DNA of 64,000 nt from Aristolochia californica (Eukaryota; Streptophyta; Magnoliopsida; Piperales; Aristolochiaceae): contig JARWKL010000015.1 of NCBI GenBank assembly GCA_029961685.1, positions 16,552,801-16,616,800 on the forward strand. Reading direction: 5' to 3'. Of this stretch, positions 24,601 through 39,728 are shown one piece after another; the first letter of the stretch is position 1; each line of letters opens with the position of its first letter. Made by a program: the position numbers and the translations under genes. Under the pieces are notes generated by a model. The model did not search any database. It was not told where the DNA came from and was given only the letters and a program-made list of their open reading frames with translations.

Positions 24601-27398
24601 AACGCACAAATGCTGAAAGTGATAATTCCAAAAAGTATCTCTGATTTTGAAGGATAGGCAAAAATTGGGTTATTTGGCCACGGTAAATATCCAACCACAT
24701 ATTAACTTGAGAATTTTAAATTTTTCTACTCCTTGAAATTTTTTGATCATTAGGTCATTTACATCTTCAACATGTTTCTGGCATGCATACCCACCACCAC
24801 ATTTAAAACATGTTAGGATCTACTAGAAATCTCGTTCTTATAAGATTCCACCAAGGAATTAAGGGTTGTACATTTGGAATCTCCCAAACATGGATAACAA
24901 AACTTTGAAGTTCATTTTTTGTGCATGAATTAATTTTCGTTACTTACATTTTTTATAGTTTTCAATTATTTTTTGATAGATGAACTCCAAAATTTTCATT
25001 TTGTTGTGACCATTTTGTTTACGAAAAAAGTGGGACAAGTTTGGTTTTGAGAAAAAATTGAACATCCAAAATGGAAATGTACAAATGCTGAGAGAGATAA
25101 TTCCAAAAAGTATCTCCGATTTTGAAGGAAAGGCAAAAAGTGGGTTGTTTTGCAATGGTAAATATCCAACCATACGTTAACTTGAGAATTTATTTTCTTT
25201 TGCTTATTGAAATTTTTTGATCATTACGTCATTTGCATCTTCAACATGTTTCAGGCATGCAAACCTACCACATTTGAAACATGTTAGGATCTATTAGAAA
25301 TCTCTTTCTTATAAAATTCCACCAAGCTATTAGGGGTTGTACAAGTGGAATTTCCCAAACATGGATAACAAAACTTTGGAGTTCATTTTTAGTGAGTGAA
25401 ATAATTTTCTTCACTTACATTTATTATAGTTTTCAAATTTTTATGCATACATGAACTCTAAAATTTTCATTTTGTTGTGAACATTTTGTTTACAAGAAAA
25501 GTGGGACAAGTTAGGATTTTAAAAAAAATTGAACATCCAAAATGGAAATGCACAAATACTGAGAGTGATAATTCAGAAAAAGTATATGTTTTTTGGAAGG
25601 ATAGGCAAAAAGTGGGTTGTTTAGCTTTGGTAAATATCCAACCACATGTTAACTAGAGAATTTAATTTTCCCTACTCCTTGAAATTTTTGGATCATTAAG
25701 AGATTTGCATCATCGACATGTTTCTGGCATGCATACCCACCACTTTTAAAACATGTTAGGATCAATAAGAAATCTCTTTCTTATAAAATTCCACCAAGAT
25801 ATTAGGGGTTGTACTAGTGGAATTTCCCAAACAAGGATAACAAAACTTTGGAGTTCATTTTTAGTGCGTGAAATAATTTTCTTCACTTACATTTATCACA
25901 GTTTTCAATTTTTTTGCGTACATGAACTCTAAAATTTTCATTTTGTTGTGATCGTTTTGTTTACGAGAAAAGTGGGACAAGTATGGACTTGAAAAAAAAA
26001 ATTGAACATCCAAAATGGAAACTCACAAATGTTGAGAGAGATAATTCAAAAAAGTATCTCTGATTTTGAAGGATTGGCAAAAAGTGGGTTGTTTGGCTCC
26101 AGTAAATATAGAACCACACGTTAACCTGAGAATTTAATTTTTTCTACTCCTTGAAATTTTTGGATCATTAGGTCATTTGCATCTTTAACATGTTTCTGGC
26201 ATACATACCCACCACATTTAAAACATGTTAGGATCAATTAGAAATCTCTTTCTTATAAAATTCCATTAAGCTATTAGGGGTTGTACTAGTGGAATTTCCC
26301 AAACATGGATAACAAAACTTTGGAGTTCATGTTTGGTGTGTGAAATAATTTTCTTCACTTACATTTATTACAGTTTTCAAATTTCTTTGCATGCATGAAC
26401 TCTAAAATTTTCATTTTGTTGTGATCGTTTTGCTTACGAGAAAAGTGGGACAAGTTTGGATTTGAAAAAAAAAAATTGAACTTCCAAAATGGAAACGCAC
26501 AAACGCGGAGAGTGATAATTCCAAAAAGTATCTCTGATTTTGAAGGATAGGGAAAAAGTGGGTTGTTTGGCTCTGGTAAATATCCAACCACATGTTAACT
26601 TGAGAATTTAATTTTTTCTACTCGAAATTTTTGGATCATTAGATCATTTGCATCTTCAACATGTTTCTGGCATGCATACCCTCCACTTTTAAAACATGTT
26701 AGAATCAATTAGATATATCTTTCTTATAAAATTCCACCAAGCTATCAGAGGTTGTACTAGTGGAATTTCCCAAACATGAATAACAAAACTTTGGAGTTTC
26801 ATTTTTAGTGCGTGAAATAATTTTCTTTACTAACATTTATTATAGTTTTCAATTTTTTTTCATACATGAACTCTAAAATTTTCATTTTCCTGTCATCATT
26901 TTCTTTACGAGAACAGTGGGAAAAGTTTGGATTTGAAAAACAATTGAACATCAAAAATGGAAACGCACAAATGCTGAAAGAGATAATTCCAAAAAGTATC
27001 TCTGACTTTGAAGGATAGGCAAAAATTGGGTTGATTGGCCATGGTAAATATCCATCCACACGTTTACTTGAGAATTTAATTTTTTCAAATCCTTGCAATT
27101 TTGGATCATTAGGTCATTTGCATCTTCAACTTGTTTCTGTCATGCATACCCACCACTTTTAAAACATGTTAGGATCTACTAGAAATCACTTTCTTTTAAA
27201 ATTCCACCAAGCTATTAGGGGTTGTACTAGTGGAATTTCATAAACATGGATAACACAACTTTGGAGTTCATTTTTAGTGCATGAAATAATTTTTTCATTT
27301 ACATTTATTATAGTTTTCAAATTTTTTTGCATACATGAACTCTAAAATTTTTATTTTGCTGTGATCGTTTTGTTTAAGAAAAAAGTGGGACAAGTTTG

Positions 27399-27420
27399 GA
27401 TTTGAAACGTACAAATGCTG
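27399..27420 (-). repeat. Monomer with loss of the poly-A/ATCCAAAATGG block
   Basis: GGATTTGAAACGTACAAATG joins what in neighbouring monomers is separated by about 24 bp (the A-run, TTGAACATCC and AAAATGG). The host monomer is correspondingly short (27065-27508, 444 bp). The break is at GAAA, present on both sides. Confidence 0.8.
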
Positions 27421-29304
27421 AGAGAGATAATTCCAAAAAGTATCTCTGATTTTGAAGGATGGGCAAAAAGTGGGATGTTTGGCTCTGGTAAATATCCAAC
27501 CACACGTTAACAAGAGAATTTAAGTTTTTCTACTCCTTGAAATTTTTGGATCATTAGGTCATTTGCATCTTCAACATGTTTCTCGCATGCATACCCACCA
27601 CATTTAAAACATGTTAGATTCAATTGGAAATATCTTTCTTATAAAATTCCACCAAGCTATTAGGGGTTGTACTAGTGGAATTTCACGAACATGGATAACA
27701 AAACTTTGGAGTTCATTTTAAGTGCGTGAAATAATTTTTTTCACTTACATTTATTATAGTTTTCAAATTTTTTTGCATACATGAACTCTAAAATTTTCAT
27801 TTTGTTGTGCTCGTTTTGTTTACGAGAAAAGTGGGACAAGTTTGAATTTGAAAAAAAAAATGAACATCCAAAATGGAAGTTCACAAATGCTGATTGAGAT
27901 AATTCCAAAAAGTATCTCTGATTTTGAAGGATAGGCAAAAAGTGGGTTGTTTAGCTCTGGTAAATATCTAACCACCCATTAACTTGAGAATTTAATTTTT
28001 TCTTCTCCTTGAAATTTTTGGATCATTAGGTCATTTGCATCTTCATAATGTTACTGGCATGCATACACACCACATTTAAAACACGTAGGTTCTATTATAA
28101 ATCTCTTACTTATAAAATTCCACCAAGCTATTAGGGGTTGTACTAGTGGAACTTCCCAAACAAGGATAACAAAACTTTGGAGTTCATTTTTAGTGAGTGA
28201 AATAATTTTCTTCACTTTCATTTATGACAGTTTTCAAATTTTTTTCCATACAAGAACTCTAAAATTTTCAATTTGTTTTGATCGTTTTGTTTACGAGAAA
28301 AGTGGGTCAAGTTTGGATTTGAAAAAAAATTGAACATCCAAAATGGAAACGTACAAATGCTGAGAAAGATAATTCGAAAAAGTCTCTTTGATTTTGAACG
28401 ATAGGTAAAAAGTGGGTTGTTTGGCTCTGATAAATATCCTACCACAAGTTAACTTGGGAATTTAATTTTTTTGACTCCTTGAAATTTTTGGATCATTAGG
28501 TCATTTGCATCTTCAACATGTTTTTGGCATGCAAACCCACCACATTTAAAACATGATAGGATCTATTTGAAATCACTTTCTTATAAAATTCCACCAAGCT
28601 ATTAGGGGTTGTACTAGTGGAATTTCCCAACCATGGATAACAAAACTTTGGAGTTCATTTTTAGGGAGTGAAATAATTTTCTTCACTTACATTTATTATG
28701 GTTTTCAAATTTTTTTGCATACATGTACTCTAAAATTTTCATTTTGTTGTGATCGTTTTGTTTACTAGAAAAGTGGGACAAGTTTGCATTTGAAAAAAAA
28801 ATTGAACATCCAAAATGGAAATTCACAAATACTGAGAGAGATAATTCCAAAATATATCTCTGATTTTGAATGATAGGCAAAAAGTTGGTTGTTTGGCTCT
28901 GGTAAATTATCCAACCAAAGGTAAACTTGAGAATTTAATTTTTTCTATTCCTTGAAAATTTTGGATCATTAGGTCATTTGCATCTTCAACAAGTTTCTGG
29001 CATGCATACCCACCATTTTTAAAACATGTTAGGATCAATTAGAAATCTTTTTCTTATAAAATTCCATCAAGCTACTATGGGTAGTACTAGTGGAATTTCC
29101 CAAACATGGATAACAAAACTTTGGAGTTCATTTTTAGTGAGTGAAATTATTTTCTTCACTTACATTATTATAGTTTTCAATTTTTTTTGCATAAATGAAC
29201 TCTTAAATTTTCATTTTGTTGTGATCGTTTTGTTTACGAGAAAAGTTGGACAAGTTTGGTTTTGAAAAAAAAATTGAACATCCAAAATGGAAATGCACAA
29301 ATGC

Positions 29305-29325
29305 TGAGAGAGATTTTGAACGATA
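29305..29325 (-). repeat. Monomer with loss of the AATTCCAAAAAGTATCTCT block
   Basis: GCTGAGAGAGATTTTGAACG fuses the AGAGAGAT and TGATTTTGAA parts that elsewhere flank about 20 bp. The host monomer is 452 bp. Microhomology at GAT suggests a short-homology deletion. Confidence 0.75.
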
Positions 29326-32300
29326 GGTAAAAAAGTGGGGTTTTTGGCTCTGGTAAAAATGTCCAACCACACGTTACCTTGAGAATTTAATTTTTTGTAC
29401 ACCTTGAAATTTTTGGATCATTATGTCATTTGCATCTTCAACATGTTTCTGGCATGCATACCCACCACATTTAAAACATGTTAGTATCAATTAGAAATCT
29501 CTTTCTTATAAAATTCCACTAGGTTATCTGGGGTTGTACTAGTGGAATTTCCCAAACATGGATAACAAAACTTTGGAGTTCATTTTTAGTGCGTGAAATA
29601 ATTTTTTCACTTATATTTATTATAGTTTTCAAACTTTTTTGCATACATGAACTCTAAAATTTTCATTTTGTTGTGATCGTTTTGTTTATGAGAAAAGTGG
29701 GGCAAGTTTGTATTTGAAAAAAAAATGAACATCCAAAATGGAAACGTACAAATGCTAAGAGTGATAATTCCAAAAAGTATCTCCGATATTGAAGGATAGG
29801 CAAAAATGGGGTTGTTTGGCTCTGGTCAATATCCAACATCTCATTAACTAGAGAATTTAAGTTTTTCTACTCCTTGAAATTTTTGGATCATTAGGTCATT
29901 TGCATCTTCAACATGTTTCTGGCATGCATACCCCACCACTTTTAAAACATGTTAGAATCAATTAGAAATCTCTTTCTTGTAAAAATCCACCAAGCTATTA
30001 GGAGTTGTACTAGTGGAATTTCCCAAACATGGATAACAAAACTTTGGAGTTCATTTTTAGTGCGTTAAATAATTTTCTTCACTTACATTTATTGTAGTTT
30101 TCAATTTTTTTGCATACATGAACTCTAAAATTTTCTTTTTGTTGTGATCGTTTTGTTTACGAGAAAACTGGGACAAGTTTAGATTTGAAAAAAAAAATTG
30201 AACATCCAAAATGGAAATTCACAAATACTGAGAGAGATAACTCCAAAAAGTATCTCTAATTTTGAATGATAGGCAAAAAGTTGGTTGTTTGGCTCTGGTA
30301 AATATCCAACCAAACGTAAACTTGAGAATTTCTTTTTTTCTACTGCTTGAAATTTTTGGATCATTAGGTCATTTGCATCTTCATCATGTTTCTTGCATGC
30401 ATAGCCACCACATTTAAAACATGTTAGGATCAATTTGAAATCTCTTTCTTATAAAATTCCACCAAGCTATTAGGGGTTGTACTAGGAGAATTTCCAAACA
30501 TGGATAACAAAACTTTGAAGTTCATTTTTAGTGAGTGAAATAATTTTCTTCACTTACATTTATTATAGTTTTCAAATTTTTTTCATACATGATCTTAAAT
30601 TTTCATTTTGTTGTGATTGTTTTGTTTACGAGAAACATGGGACAAGTTTGATTTTGAAAAAAAAATTGAACATCCAAAATGGAAATGCACAAATGCTGAG
30701 TGAGATAATTCCTAAATGTATCTCTGATTTTGAACGATAGGTAAAAAGTGGGTTGTTTGGCTCTGGTAAAAGTATCCAACCACACGTTAACTTGAGAATT
30801 TAATTTTTTGTACACCTTGAAATTTTTGGATCATTAGGTCATTTGTATCTTCAACATGTTTCTGGCGTGAATACCCACCACATTTAAAACATGTTAGGAT
30901 CAATTAGAAATATCTTTCTTATAAAATTCCACTAAGTTATTTGGGGTTGTACTAGTGGAATTTCCAAAACATAGATAACAAAACTTTGGAGTTCATTTTT
31001 AGTGCGTGAAATAACTTTTTTCACTTACATTTATTATAGTTTTCAAATTTTTTTGCATACAAGAACTCTAAAATTTTCATTTTGTTGTGATCGTTTTGTT
31101 TACGAGAAAAGTGGGATAAGTTTGTATTTGAAAAAAAATTGAACATCCAAAATGGAAACATACAAATGCTGAGGGAGATAATTCCAAAAAGTATCTCTGA
31201 TTTTGAAGGATAGGCAAAAAGTGGGTTGTTTGGCTCTGGTAAATATCCAACAACACGTTAATTAGAGAATTTATGTTTTTCTACTCCTTGAAATTTTTGG
31301 ATCATTAGGTCATTTGCATCTTCAACATGTTTCTGGCATGCATACCCCACCACTTTTAAAACAAGGTAGAATCAATTAGAAATCTCTTTCTTATAAAAAT
31401 CCACCAAGCTATTAGAGGTTGTACTAGTGGAATTTCCCAAACATGGATAACAAAATTTTTGAGTTCATTTTTAGTGCGTAAAATAACTTTTTTCACTTAG
31501 ATTTATTATAGTTTTCATATTTTTTTGCATACATGAACTTTAAAATTTTCATTTTGCTGTGATCGTTTTGTTTACGAGAAAAGTGGGACAAGTTTGGATT
31601 TGAAAAAAAATTGAACATCTGAAATGGAAACGTACAAATGCTGAGACAGATAATTCCAAAAAGTATCTCTGATTTTGAAGGCTGGGCACAAAGTGGGTTG
31701 TTTGGCTCTGGTAAATATCCAACCTCACATTAACTAGAGAATTTAAGTTTTTCTACTCCTTGAAATTTTTGGATGATTAGGTCATTTGCATCTTCTACAT
31801 GTTTCTGGCATGCATACCCACCACATTTAAAACATGTTAGATTCAATTAGAAATATCTTTCTTATAAAATTCCACCAAGCTATTAGGGGTTGTACTAGTG
31901 GAATTTCTCAAACATGGATAACAAAACTTTGGAGTTCATTTTTAGTGCGTGAAATAATTTTCTTCACTTACATTTATTATAGTTTTCAATATTTTTGCAT
32001 ACCTGACCTCTAAAATTTTCATTTTGTTGTGATCGTTTTGTTCACGAGAAAAGTGGGAGAGGTTTCGATTTGAAAAAAAATAGAACATCCAAAATGGAAA
32101 TGCACAAATGCTGAGAGTGATAATTCCAAAATGTATCATTGATTTTGAAGGATAGGTAAAAATTGGGTTGTTTGGCTGTGGTAAATATCCTACCACTCGT
32201 TAACATGAGAATTTAATTTTTTCTACTCCTTGAAATTTTTTGATCATTAGGTCATTTGCATCTTCAACATGTTTCTCGCTTGCACACCCACCACATTTAA

Positions 32301-33141
32301 AACATCTAAGGATCTATTAGAAATCTCTTTCTTATAAAATTCCATCAAGGTATTAGGGGTTGTACTAGTGGAATTTCCAAAACATGGATACAAAACTTTG
32401 GAGTTCATTTTTAGAGATTGAAATATATTTCTTCACTTACATTTATTATAGTTTTCAAATTTTTTTTCATACTTGAACTCTAAAATTTTCATTTTGTTGT
32501 GATCGTTTTGTTTATGAGAAAAGTGGCACAAGTTGGGTTTTGAAAAATAATTGAACATCCAAAATGGAAACGTAAAATGCTGAAAGTGATAATTCAAAAA
32601 AGTATCTCTGATTTTGAAGGATAGGGAAAAAGTGGGTTATTTGGTTCTGGTAAATATCCAACAACACGTTAACTTGAGAATTTAATTTTTTCTACTCCTT
32701 GAAATTTTTGGATCATTAGGTCATTTGCATCTTCTACATGTTTCTGGCATGCATACCCACCATATTTAAAACATGTTAGATTCAATTAGAAATATCTTTC
32801 TTATAAAATTCCACCAAGCTATTAGGGGTTGTACTAGTGGAATTTCTCAAACATGGATAACAAAACTTTGGAATTCATTTTTAGTGCGAGAAATAATTTT
32901 CTTCACTTACATTTATTATAGTTTTCAATTTTTTTTGAATACCTGACCTCTAAAATTTTCATTTTTTTACGATCGTTTTGTTTACGAAAAAAGTGGGAGA
33001 GGTTTGGATTTGAAAAAAAATAGAACATCGAAAATGGAAACGCACAAATGCTGAGAGAGATAATTCCAAAATGTATCTTTGATTTTGAAGGATAGGTAAA
33101 AATTGGGTTGTTTGGCCGTGGTAAATATCCTACCACTCGTT

Positions 33142-35497
33142 AACATGAGAATTTAATTTTTTCTACTCAAAATTTTTGGATCATTAGGTCATTTGCAACT
33201 TCAACATGTTTCTGGCTACCACACCCACCACATTTAAAACATGTTACGATCTATGAGAAATCTCTTCCTTATAAAATTCCACCAAGCAATTAGGGGTTGT
33301 ACTAGTGGAATTTCCCAAACATGGATAACAAAACTTTGGACTTCATTTTTAGTGAGTGATATAATTTTCTTCACTTATATTTATTATAATTTTTAAATTT
33401 TTAGGCATACATGTGCTCTAAAATTTTCATTTTGTTGTGAACGTTTTATTTATGAGAAAAGTGGGACAAGTTTGGATTTTAAAAAAAATTGAACATCCAA
33501 AATGGAAATGCATAAATGCTAAGAGAGATAATTCAGAAAAAGTTTATCTGATTTGGAAGGATAGGCAAAAAGTGGGTTGTTTAGTTCAGGTATGTATCCA
33601 ACCTCACGTTAACTAGAGAATTTAATTTTCCCAACTCCTTGAAATTTTTTGATCATTAGGCCATTTGCATCATCAACATGTTTTTGGCATGCATACCCAC
33701 CACTTTCAAAACATGTTAGGATCAATTAGAAATCTCTTTCTTCTAATATTCTACCAAGCTATTAGGGGTTGTACTAGTGGAATTTCCCAAACATGGATAT
33801 CAAAACTTTGGAGTTCATTTTTAGTGCGTGAAATAATTTTCTTCACTTACATTTAATATCGTTTTCAATTTTTTTGCATACATGAACTCTAAAATTTTCA
33901 TTTTGTTCTGATCATTTTGTTTACAAGAAAAGTGGGACAAATTTGGATTTGAAATAAAAATTGAACATCCAAAATGGAAATTCACAAACGCTGAGAGACA
34001 TAATTCCAAAAAGTATCTCTGATTTTGAAAGATAGGCAAAAAGTTGTTTGTTTGGCTCTGGTAAATATCCAACCACACATTAATTTGAGAATTTAATTTT
34101 TTCTTCTCCTTCAAATTTTTGGATCATTACGTGATTTGTATTTTCAACATGTTTATGGCATGCATACCCACCACATTTAAAACATGTTAGAATCAATTAG
34201 AAATCTCTTTCTTTTAAAATTCCACCAAGCTATTAGGTGTTGTACTAGTGGAATTTCCCAAACATGGATAACAAAACTTTGGAGTAATTTTTCAGTGAGT
34301 GGAATAATTTTCTTCACTTACATTTATTATATTTTTCAAATTTTTTCGTATGCAAGAACTCTAAAATTTTCATTTTGTTGTGATCGTTTTGTTTACGAGA
34401 AAAGTGGGACATGTTTGGATATGAAAAAAAAGTGAATATCCAAAACAAAAACGTACAAATGCTGAGTGAGATAATTCCAAAATGTATCTCTGATTTTGAA
34501 GGATAGGCAAAAAGTGGGTTGTTTGGCTCTAGTAAATATCCAACCACAAGTTAACTTGAGAATTTAATTTTTTCGACTCTTTGAAATTTTTGGATCAGTA
34601 GGTCATTTGCATCTTCAACATGTTTCTTGGAAGGAAACCCACCACATTTAAAACATGATAGGATCTATTAGAAATCACTTTCTTATAAAATTCCACCAAG
34701 CTATTAGGGGTTGTACTAGTGGAATTTCACAAACATGGATAACAAAACTTTGGAGTTCATTTTTAGAGAGTGAAATAATTTTCTTCACTTACATTTATTA
34801 TAGTTTTCATATTTTTTTGCATACTTGTACTCTAAAATTTTCATTTTGTTGTGGTCGTTTTGTTTACGAAAAAAGTGGGACAAGTTTAGATTTGGAAAAA
34901 AAATTTAACATCCAAAATGGAAATTCACAAATACTGAGAGAGATAATTCCAAAACGCATCTCCGATTTTGAACGATAGGCAAAACGTCTGCTGTTTGGCT
35001 CTGGTAAATATCCAACCAAACGTAAACTTGAGAATTTAATTTTTTCTATTCCTTCAAATTTTTGCATCATTAGGTCATTTGCATCTTCAACATGTTTCTT
35101 GCATGCATACCCACCACATTTAAAACATGTTAGGATCAATTAGAAATCTCTTTCTTTTAAAATTCCTCAGCGCTATTAGGGTTTTACTAGTGGAATTTCC
35201 CAATCATGGATAACAAAACTTTGGAGTTCATTTTTAGTGAGTGAAATTATTTTCTTCACTTACATTTATAATAGTTTTCAATTTTTTTTGCATACATGAA
35301 CTCTTAAATTTTCATTTTGCTGTCATCGTTTTGTTTACGAGAAAAGTGGGAAAAGTTTGGTTTTGAAAAAAAAAACGAACATCCAAAATGGAAATGCACA
35401 AATGCTAGGAGAGATAATTCCAAAATGTATCTCTGATTTAGAACGATAGGTAAAAAGTGGGTTGTTTGGCTATGGTAAAAATATCCAACCACACGTT
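33142..35497 (-). repeat. Nine-monomer higher-order period, copy A core
   Basis: Successive monomers match those 4231-4235 bp downstream. Shared variants are TTAGTTCAGGTATGTATCC, AAAAAGTTGTTTGTTTGG with ACACATTAATTTGAG, GACTCTTTGAAAT, CCAAACGTAAACTTG or its partner, and TAAAAATATCCAACC. Five consecutive monomers agree in order. Confidence 0.8.
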
Positions 35498-37376
35498 AAC
35501 TTGAGAATTTAATTTTTTTTACACCTTGAAATTTTTGGATCATTAGGTCAATTGCATCTTCAACATGTTTTTGGCATGCATACCCACCACATTTAAAACA
35601 TGTTAGGATCAATTAGAAATATTTTTCTTATAAAATTCCACTAGGTTATCTGGGGTTGTACTAGTAGAATTTCCCAAACATGGATAACAAAACTTTGGAG
35701 TTCATTTTTAGTGCGTGATATATTTTTTTCACCTACATTTAATATAGTTTTCAAATTTTTTTGCATACATGAACTCTAAAATTTTCATTTATCGTTTTGT
35801 TTATGAGAAATGTGGGACAAGTTCGTATTTGAAATAAAAATTGAACATCCAAAATGGAAACGTACAAATGCTGAGAGAGATAATTCCAAAAAGTATCTCT
35901 TATTTTGAAGGATAGGCAAAAAGTGGGTTGTTTGGCTCCGGTAAATATCCAACAACACGTTAACCAGAGAATTTAAGTTTTTCTACTCCTTGAAAATTTT
36001 GGATCATTAGGACATTTGCATCTTCATCATGTTTCTGGCATGCATACCCAACCACTTTTAAAACATGGTAGAATCAATTAGAAATCTCTTTCTTATAAAA
36101 ATCCACCAAGCTATTAGGGGTTGTACTAGTGGAATTTCCCAAACATGGATAACAAAACTTTCGAGTTTATTTTTAGTGTGTGAAATAATTTTCTTCACTT
36201 ACATTTATTATAATTTTCAATTTTTTTGCTGACATGAACTCTAAAATTTTCAGATTGTTGTGATCGTTCTGTTTACGAGAAAAGTGGGACAAGTTTGGAT
36301 TTGAAAAAAAAAAATTGAACATCCAAAATGGAAATTCACAAATGCTGAGAGAGATAATTTCAAAAAGTATCTCTGATTTTGAAGGATAGGCAAAAAGTGG
36401 GTTGTTTGGCTCTGGTAAATATCCAACCACACGTTAACTAGAGAATATAATTTTTTCTATTCCTTGAAATTTTTGGATCATTAGGTCATTTGCATCTTCA
36501 ACATGTTTCTCGCATGCATACCCACCACATTTAAAACATGTTAGGATCAATTAGAAATCTCTTTCTTATAAAATTCCATCAAGCTATTAGGGGTTGTACT
36601 AGTGGAATTTCCCAAACATGGATAGGCAAAACATTGGAGTTCCTTTTTTAGTGTGTGAAATAATTTTCTTCAATTACATTTATTATAGTTTTCAATTTTT
36701 TTGCATACATGACCTCTAAAATTTTCAATTTGTTGTGATCGTTTTTTTTACGAGAAAAGTGGGAGAGGTTTGGATTTGAAAAAAAATAGAACATCGAAAA
36801 TAGAAAAGCATAAATGTTGAGAGAGATAATTCCAAAATGTATCTATGATTTTGAAGGATAGGTAAAAATTGGGTTGTTTGGCCGTGGTAAATATCCTACC
36901 ACACGTTAACATTAGAATTTAATTTTTTCTACTCCTTGAAATTTTTGGATCATTAGGTCATTTGCCTCTTCAACATGTTTCTGGCATGCACATCACCACA
37001 TTTAAAACATGTGAGGATCTATTAGAAATCTCTTTCTTATAAAATTCCATCGAGGTATTAGGGGTTGTACTAGTGGAATTTCCAAACCATGAATAACAAA
37101 ACTTTGGATTTCATTTTTAGTGATTGAAATAGTTTTCTTCACTTACATTTATTATAGTTTTCAAATTATTTTTCATTCTTGAACTCTAAAATTTTCATTT
37201 TGTTGTGATCGTTTTGTTGACGAGAAAAATGGCACAAGTTGGGTTTTGAAAAATAAAATAACATCCAAAATGGAAACGTAAAATGCTGGGAGAGATAATT
37301 CAAAAAAGTATCTCTGATTTTGAAGGATAGGGAAAAAGTGGGTTGTTTGGCTCTGGTAAATATCAGACAACACGTT

Positions 37377-39728
37377 AACTTGAGAATTTAATTTTTTCTA
37401 CTCGAAATTTTTGGATCATTTGGTCATTTGCATCTTCAACATGTTTCTGGCATGCAAACCCACCACATTTAAAACATGTTAGGATCTATTAAAAATCTCT
37501 TTCTTATAAAATTCCACCAAGCAATTAGGGGTTGTACTAGTGGAATTTGCCAAACATGGATAACAAAACTTTGGACTTCATTTTTAGTGAGTGAAATAAT
37601 TTTCTTCACTTATATTTATTATAATTTATAATTTTTTAGGCATATATGTGCTCTAAAATTTTCATTTTGTTGTGAATGTTTGGTTTACGAGAAAAGTGGG
37701 ACAAGTTTGGATTTTAAAAAAAATTGAACATCCAAAATGGAAATGCACAAATGCTGAGAGAGATAATTCAGAAAAAGTATATATGATTTGGAAGGATAGG
37801 CAAAAAGTGGGTTGTTTAGTTCAGGTATGTATCCAACCTAACGTTAACTAGAGAATTTAATTTTCCCTACTCCTTGAAATTTTTGGATCATTGGGCCATT
37901 TGCATCATCAACATGTTCCTGGCATGCATACCCACCACTTTCAAAACATGTTAGGATCAATTAGAAATATCTTTCTTATAATATTCTACCAAGCTATTAG
38001 GGGTTGAACTAGTGGAATTTCCCAAACATGGATATCAAAACTTTGGAGTTCATTTTTAGTGCGTGAAATAATATTCTTCACTTACATTTATTATAGTTTG
38101 CAATTTTTTTGCATACATGAACTCTAAAATTTTCATTTTGTTGTGATCGTTTAGTTTACGAGAAAAGTGGGACAAGTTTGGATTTGAAAAAAAAATTGAA
38201 CATCCAAAATTTAAATTCACAAATGCTGAGAGAGATAATTCCAAATAGTATCTCTGATTTTAAAGGATAGGCAAAAAGTTGTTTGTTTGGCTCTGGTAAC
38301 TATCCAGCCACACATTAATTTGAGAATTTAATTTTTTCCACTCGAAATTTTTGGATCATTATGTGATTTGCATTTTCAACATGTTTATGGCATGCATACC
38401 CACCACATTTAAAACATGTTAGGATCAATTAGAAATCTCTTTCTTTTAAAATTCCACCAAGCTATTTGGAGTTGTACTAGTGGAATTTCCCAAACATGGA
38501 TAACAAAACTTTGGAGTTATTTTTTAGTTAGTGAAATAATTTTCTTCACTTACATTTATTATATTTTTCAAATTTTTTTGTATGCATGAACTCTAAAATT
38601 TTCATTTTGTTGTGATTGTTTTGTTTACGGGAAAAGTGGGACATGTTTGGATATGAAAAAAATTAAATATCCAAAATGGAAACGTACAAATGCTGAGTGA
38701 GATAATTCCAAAAGGTATCTCTGATTTTGATGGATAGGCAAAAAGTGGGTTGTTTGGCTCTGGTAAATATCCAAGCACAGGTTAACTTGAGAATTTAATT
38801 TTTTTGACTCTTTGAAATTTTTGGATCATTAGGTCATTTGCATCTTCAACATGTTTCTGGCAAGCAAACCCACCACATTTAAAACATGATAGGATCTATT
38901 AGAAATCACTTTCTTATAAAATTTCAGCAAGCTATTAGGGGTTGTACTAGTGGAATTTCCCAAACATGGATAACAAAACTTTGGAGTTCATTTTTAGTGA
39001 GTGAAATAATTTTCTTCACTTACATTTATTATAGTTTTCAAATTTTTTTGCATACATGTACTCTAAAATTTTCATTTTGTTGTGATCGTTTTGTTTACGA
39101 GAATAGTGGGACAAGTTTGGATTTGAAAAAAGAATTTAACATCCAAAATGGAAATTCACAAATACTGAGAGTGATTCTTCCAAAACGTATCTCTGATTTT
39201 GAACGATAGGCAAAAAGTTTGTTGTTTGGCTCTGGTAAATATCCAACGAAACGTAAACTTGAGAATTTAATTTTTTCTATTCCTTCAAATTTTTGGATCA
39301 TTAGGTCATTTGCATCTTCAACATGGTTCTCGCATGCATACCCACCACATTTAAAACATGTTAGGATCAATTAGAAATCTCTTTCTTATAAAATTCCACA
39401 GAGCTATTAGGGTTGTACTAGTGGAATTTCCCAAACATGGATAACAAAACTTTGGAGTTCATTTTTAGTGAGTGAAATTATTTTCTTCACTTACATTTAT
39501 TATAGTTTTCAAATTTTTTTTGCGTACATGAACTCTTAAATTTTCATTTTGTTGTCATCGTTTTGTTTACGAGAAAAGTGGGACAAGTTTGGTTTTGAAA
39601 AAAAATCAAAAATCGAAAATGGAAATGCACAAATGCTGAGAGAGATAATTCCAAAATGTATCTCTGATTTTGAACGATAGGTAAAAAGTGGGTTGTTTGG
39701 CTCTGGTAAAAATATCCAACCACACGTT
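37377..39728 (-). repeat. Nine-monomer higher-order period, copy B core
   Basis: Partner of 33142-35497, matched monomer by monomer. The pair ending the block (an ACGTAAAC monomer followed by a TAAAAATATCC monomer with TTTTTTGTACACC) also appears at 30318/30788, and the TTGTACACC type returns at 44439 and 48198. The class therefore recurs every 8-10 monomers. Confidence 0.8.

Noticed and set aside
34864..35139. Zinc-knuckle-like peptide TCFKCGGYACKKHVEDAND in some monomers (also 30179-30433 and 39095-39370)
   Set aside because: It looks like C-x2-C-x4-C-x2-H but is read from the conserved dyad, and stops close the frame on both sides in most monomers. Chance reading of a palindromic DNA element is the simpler view.
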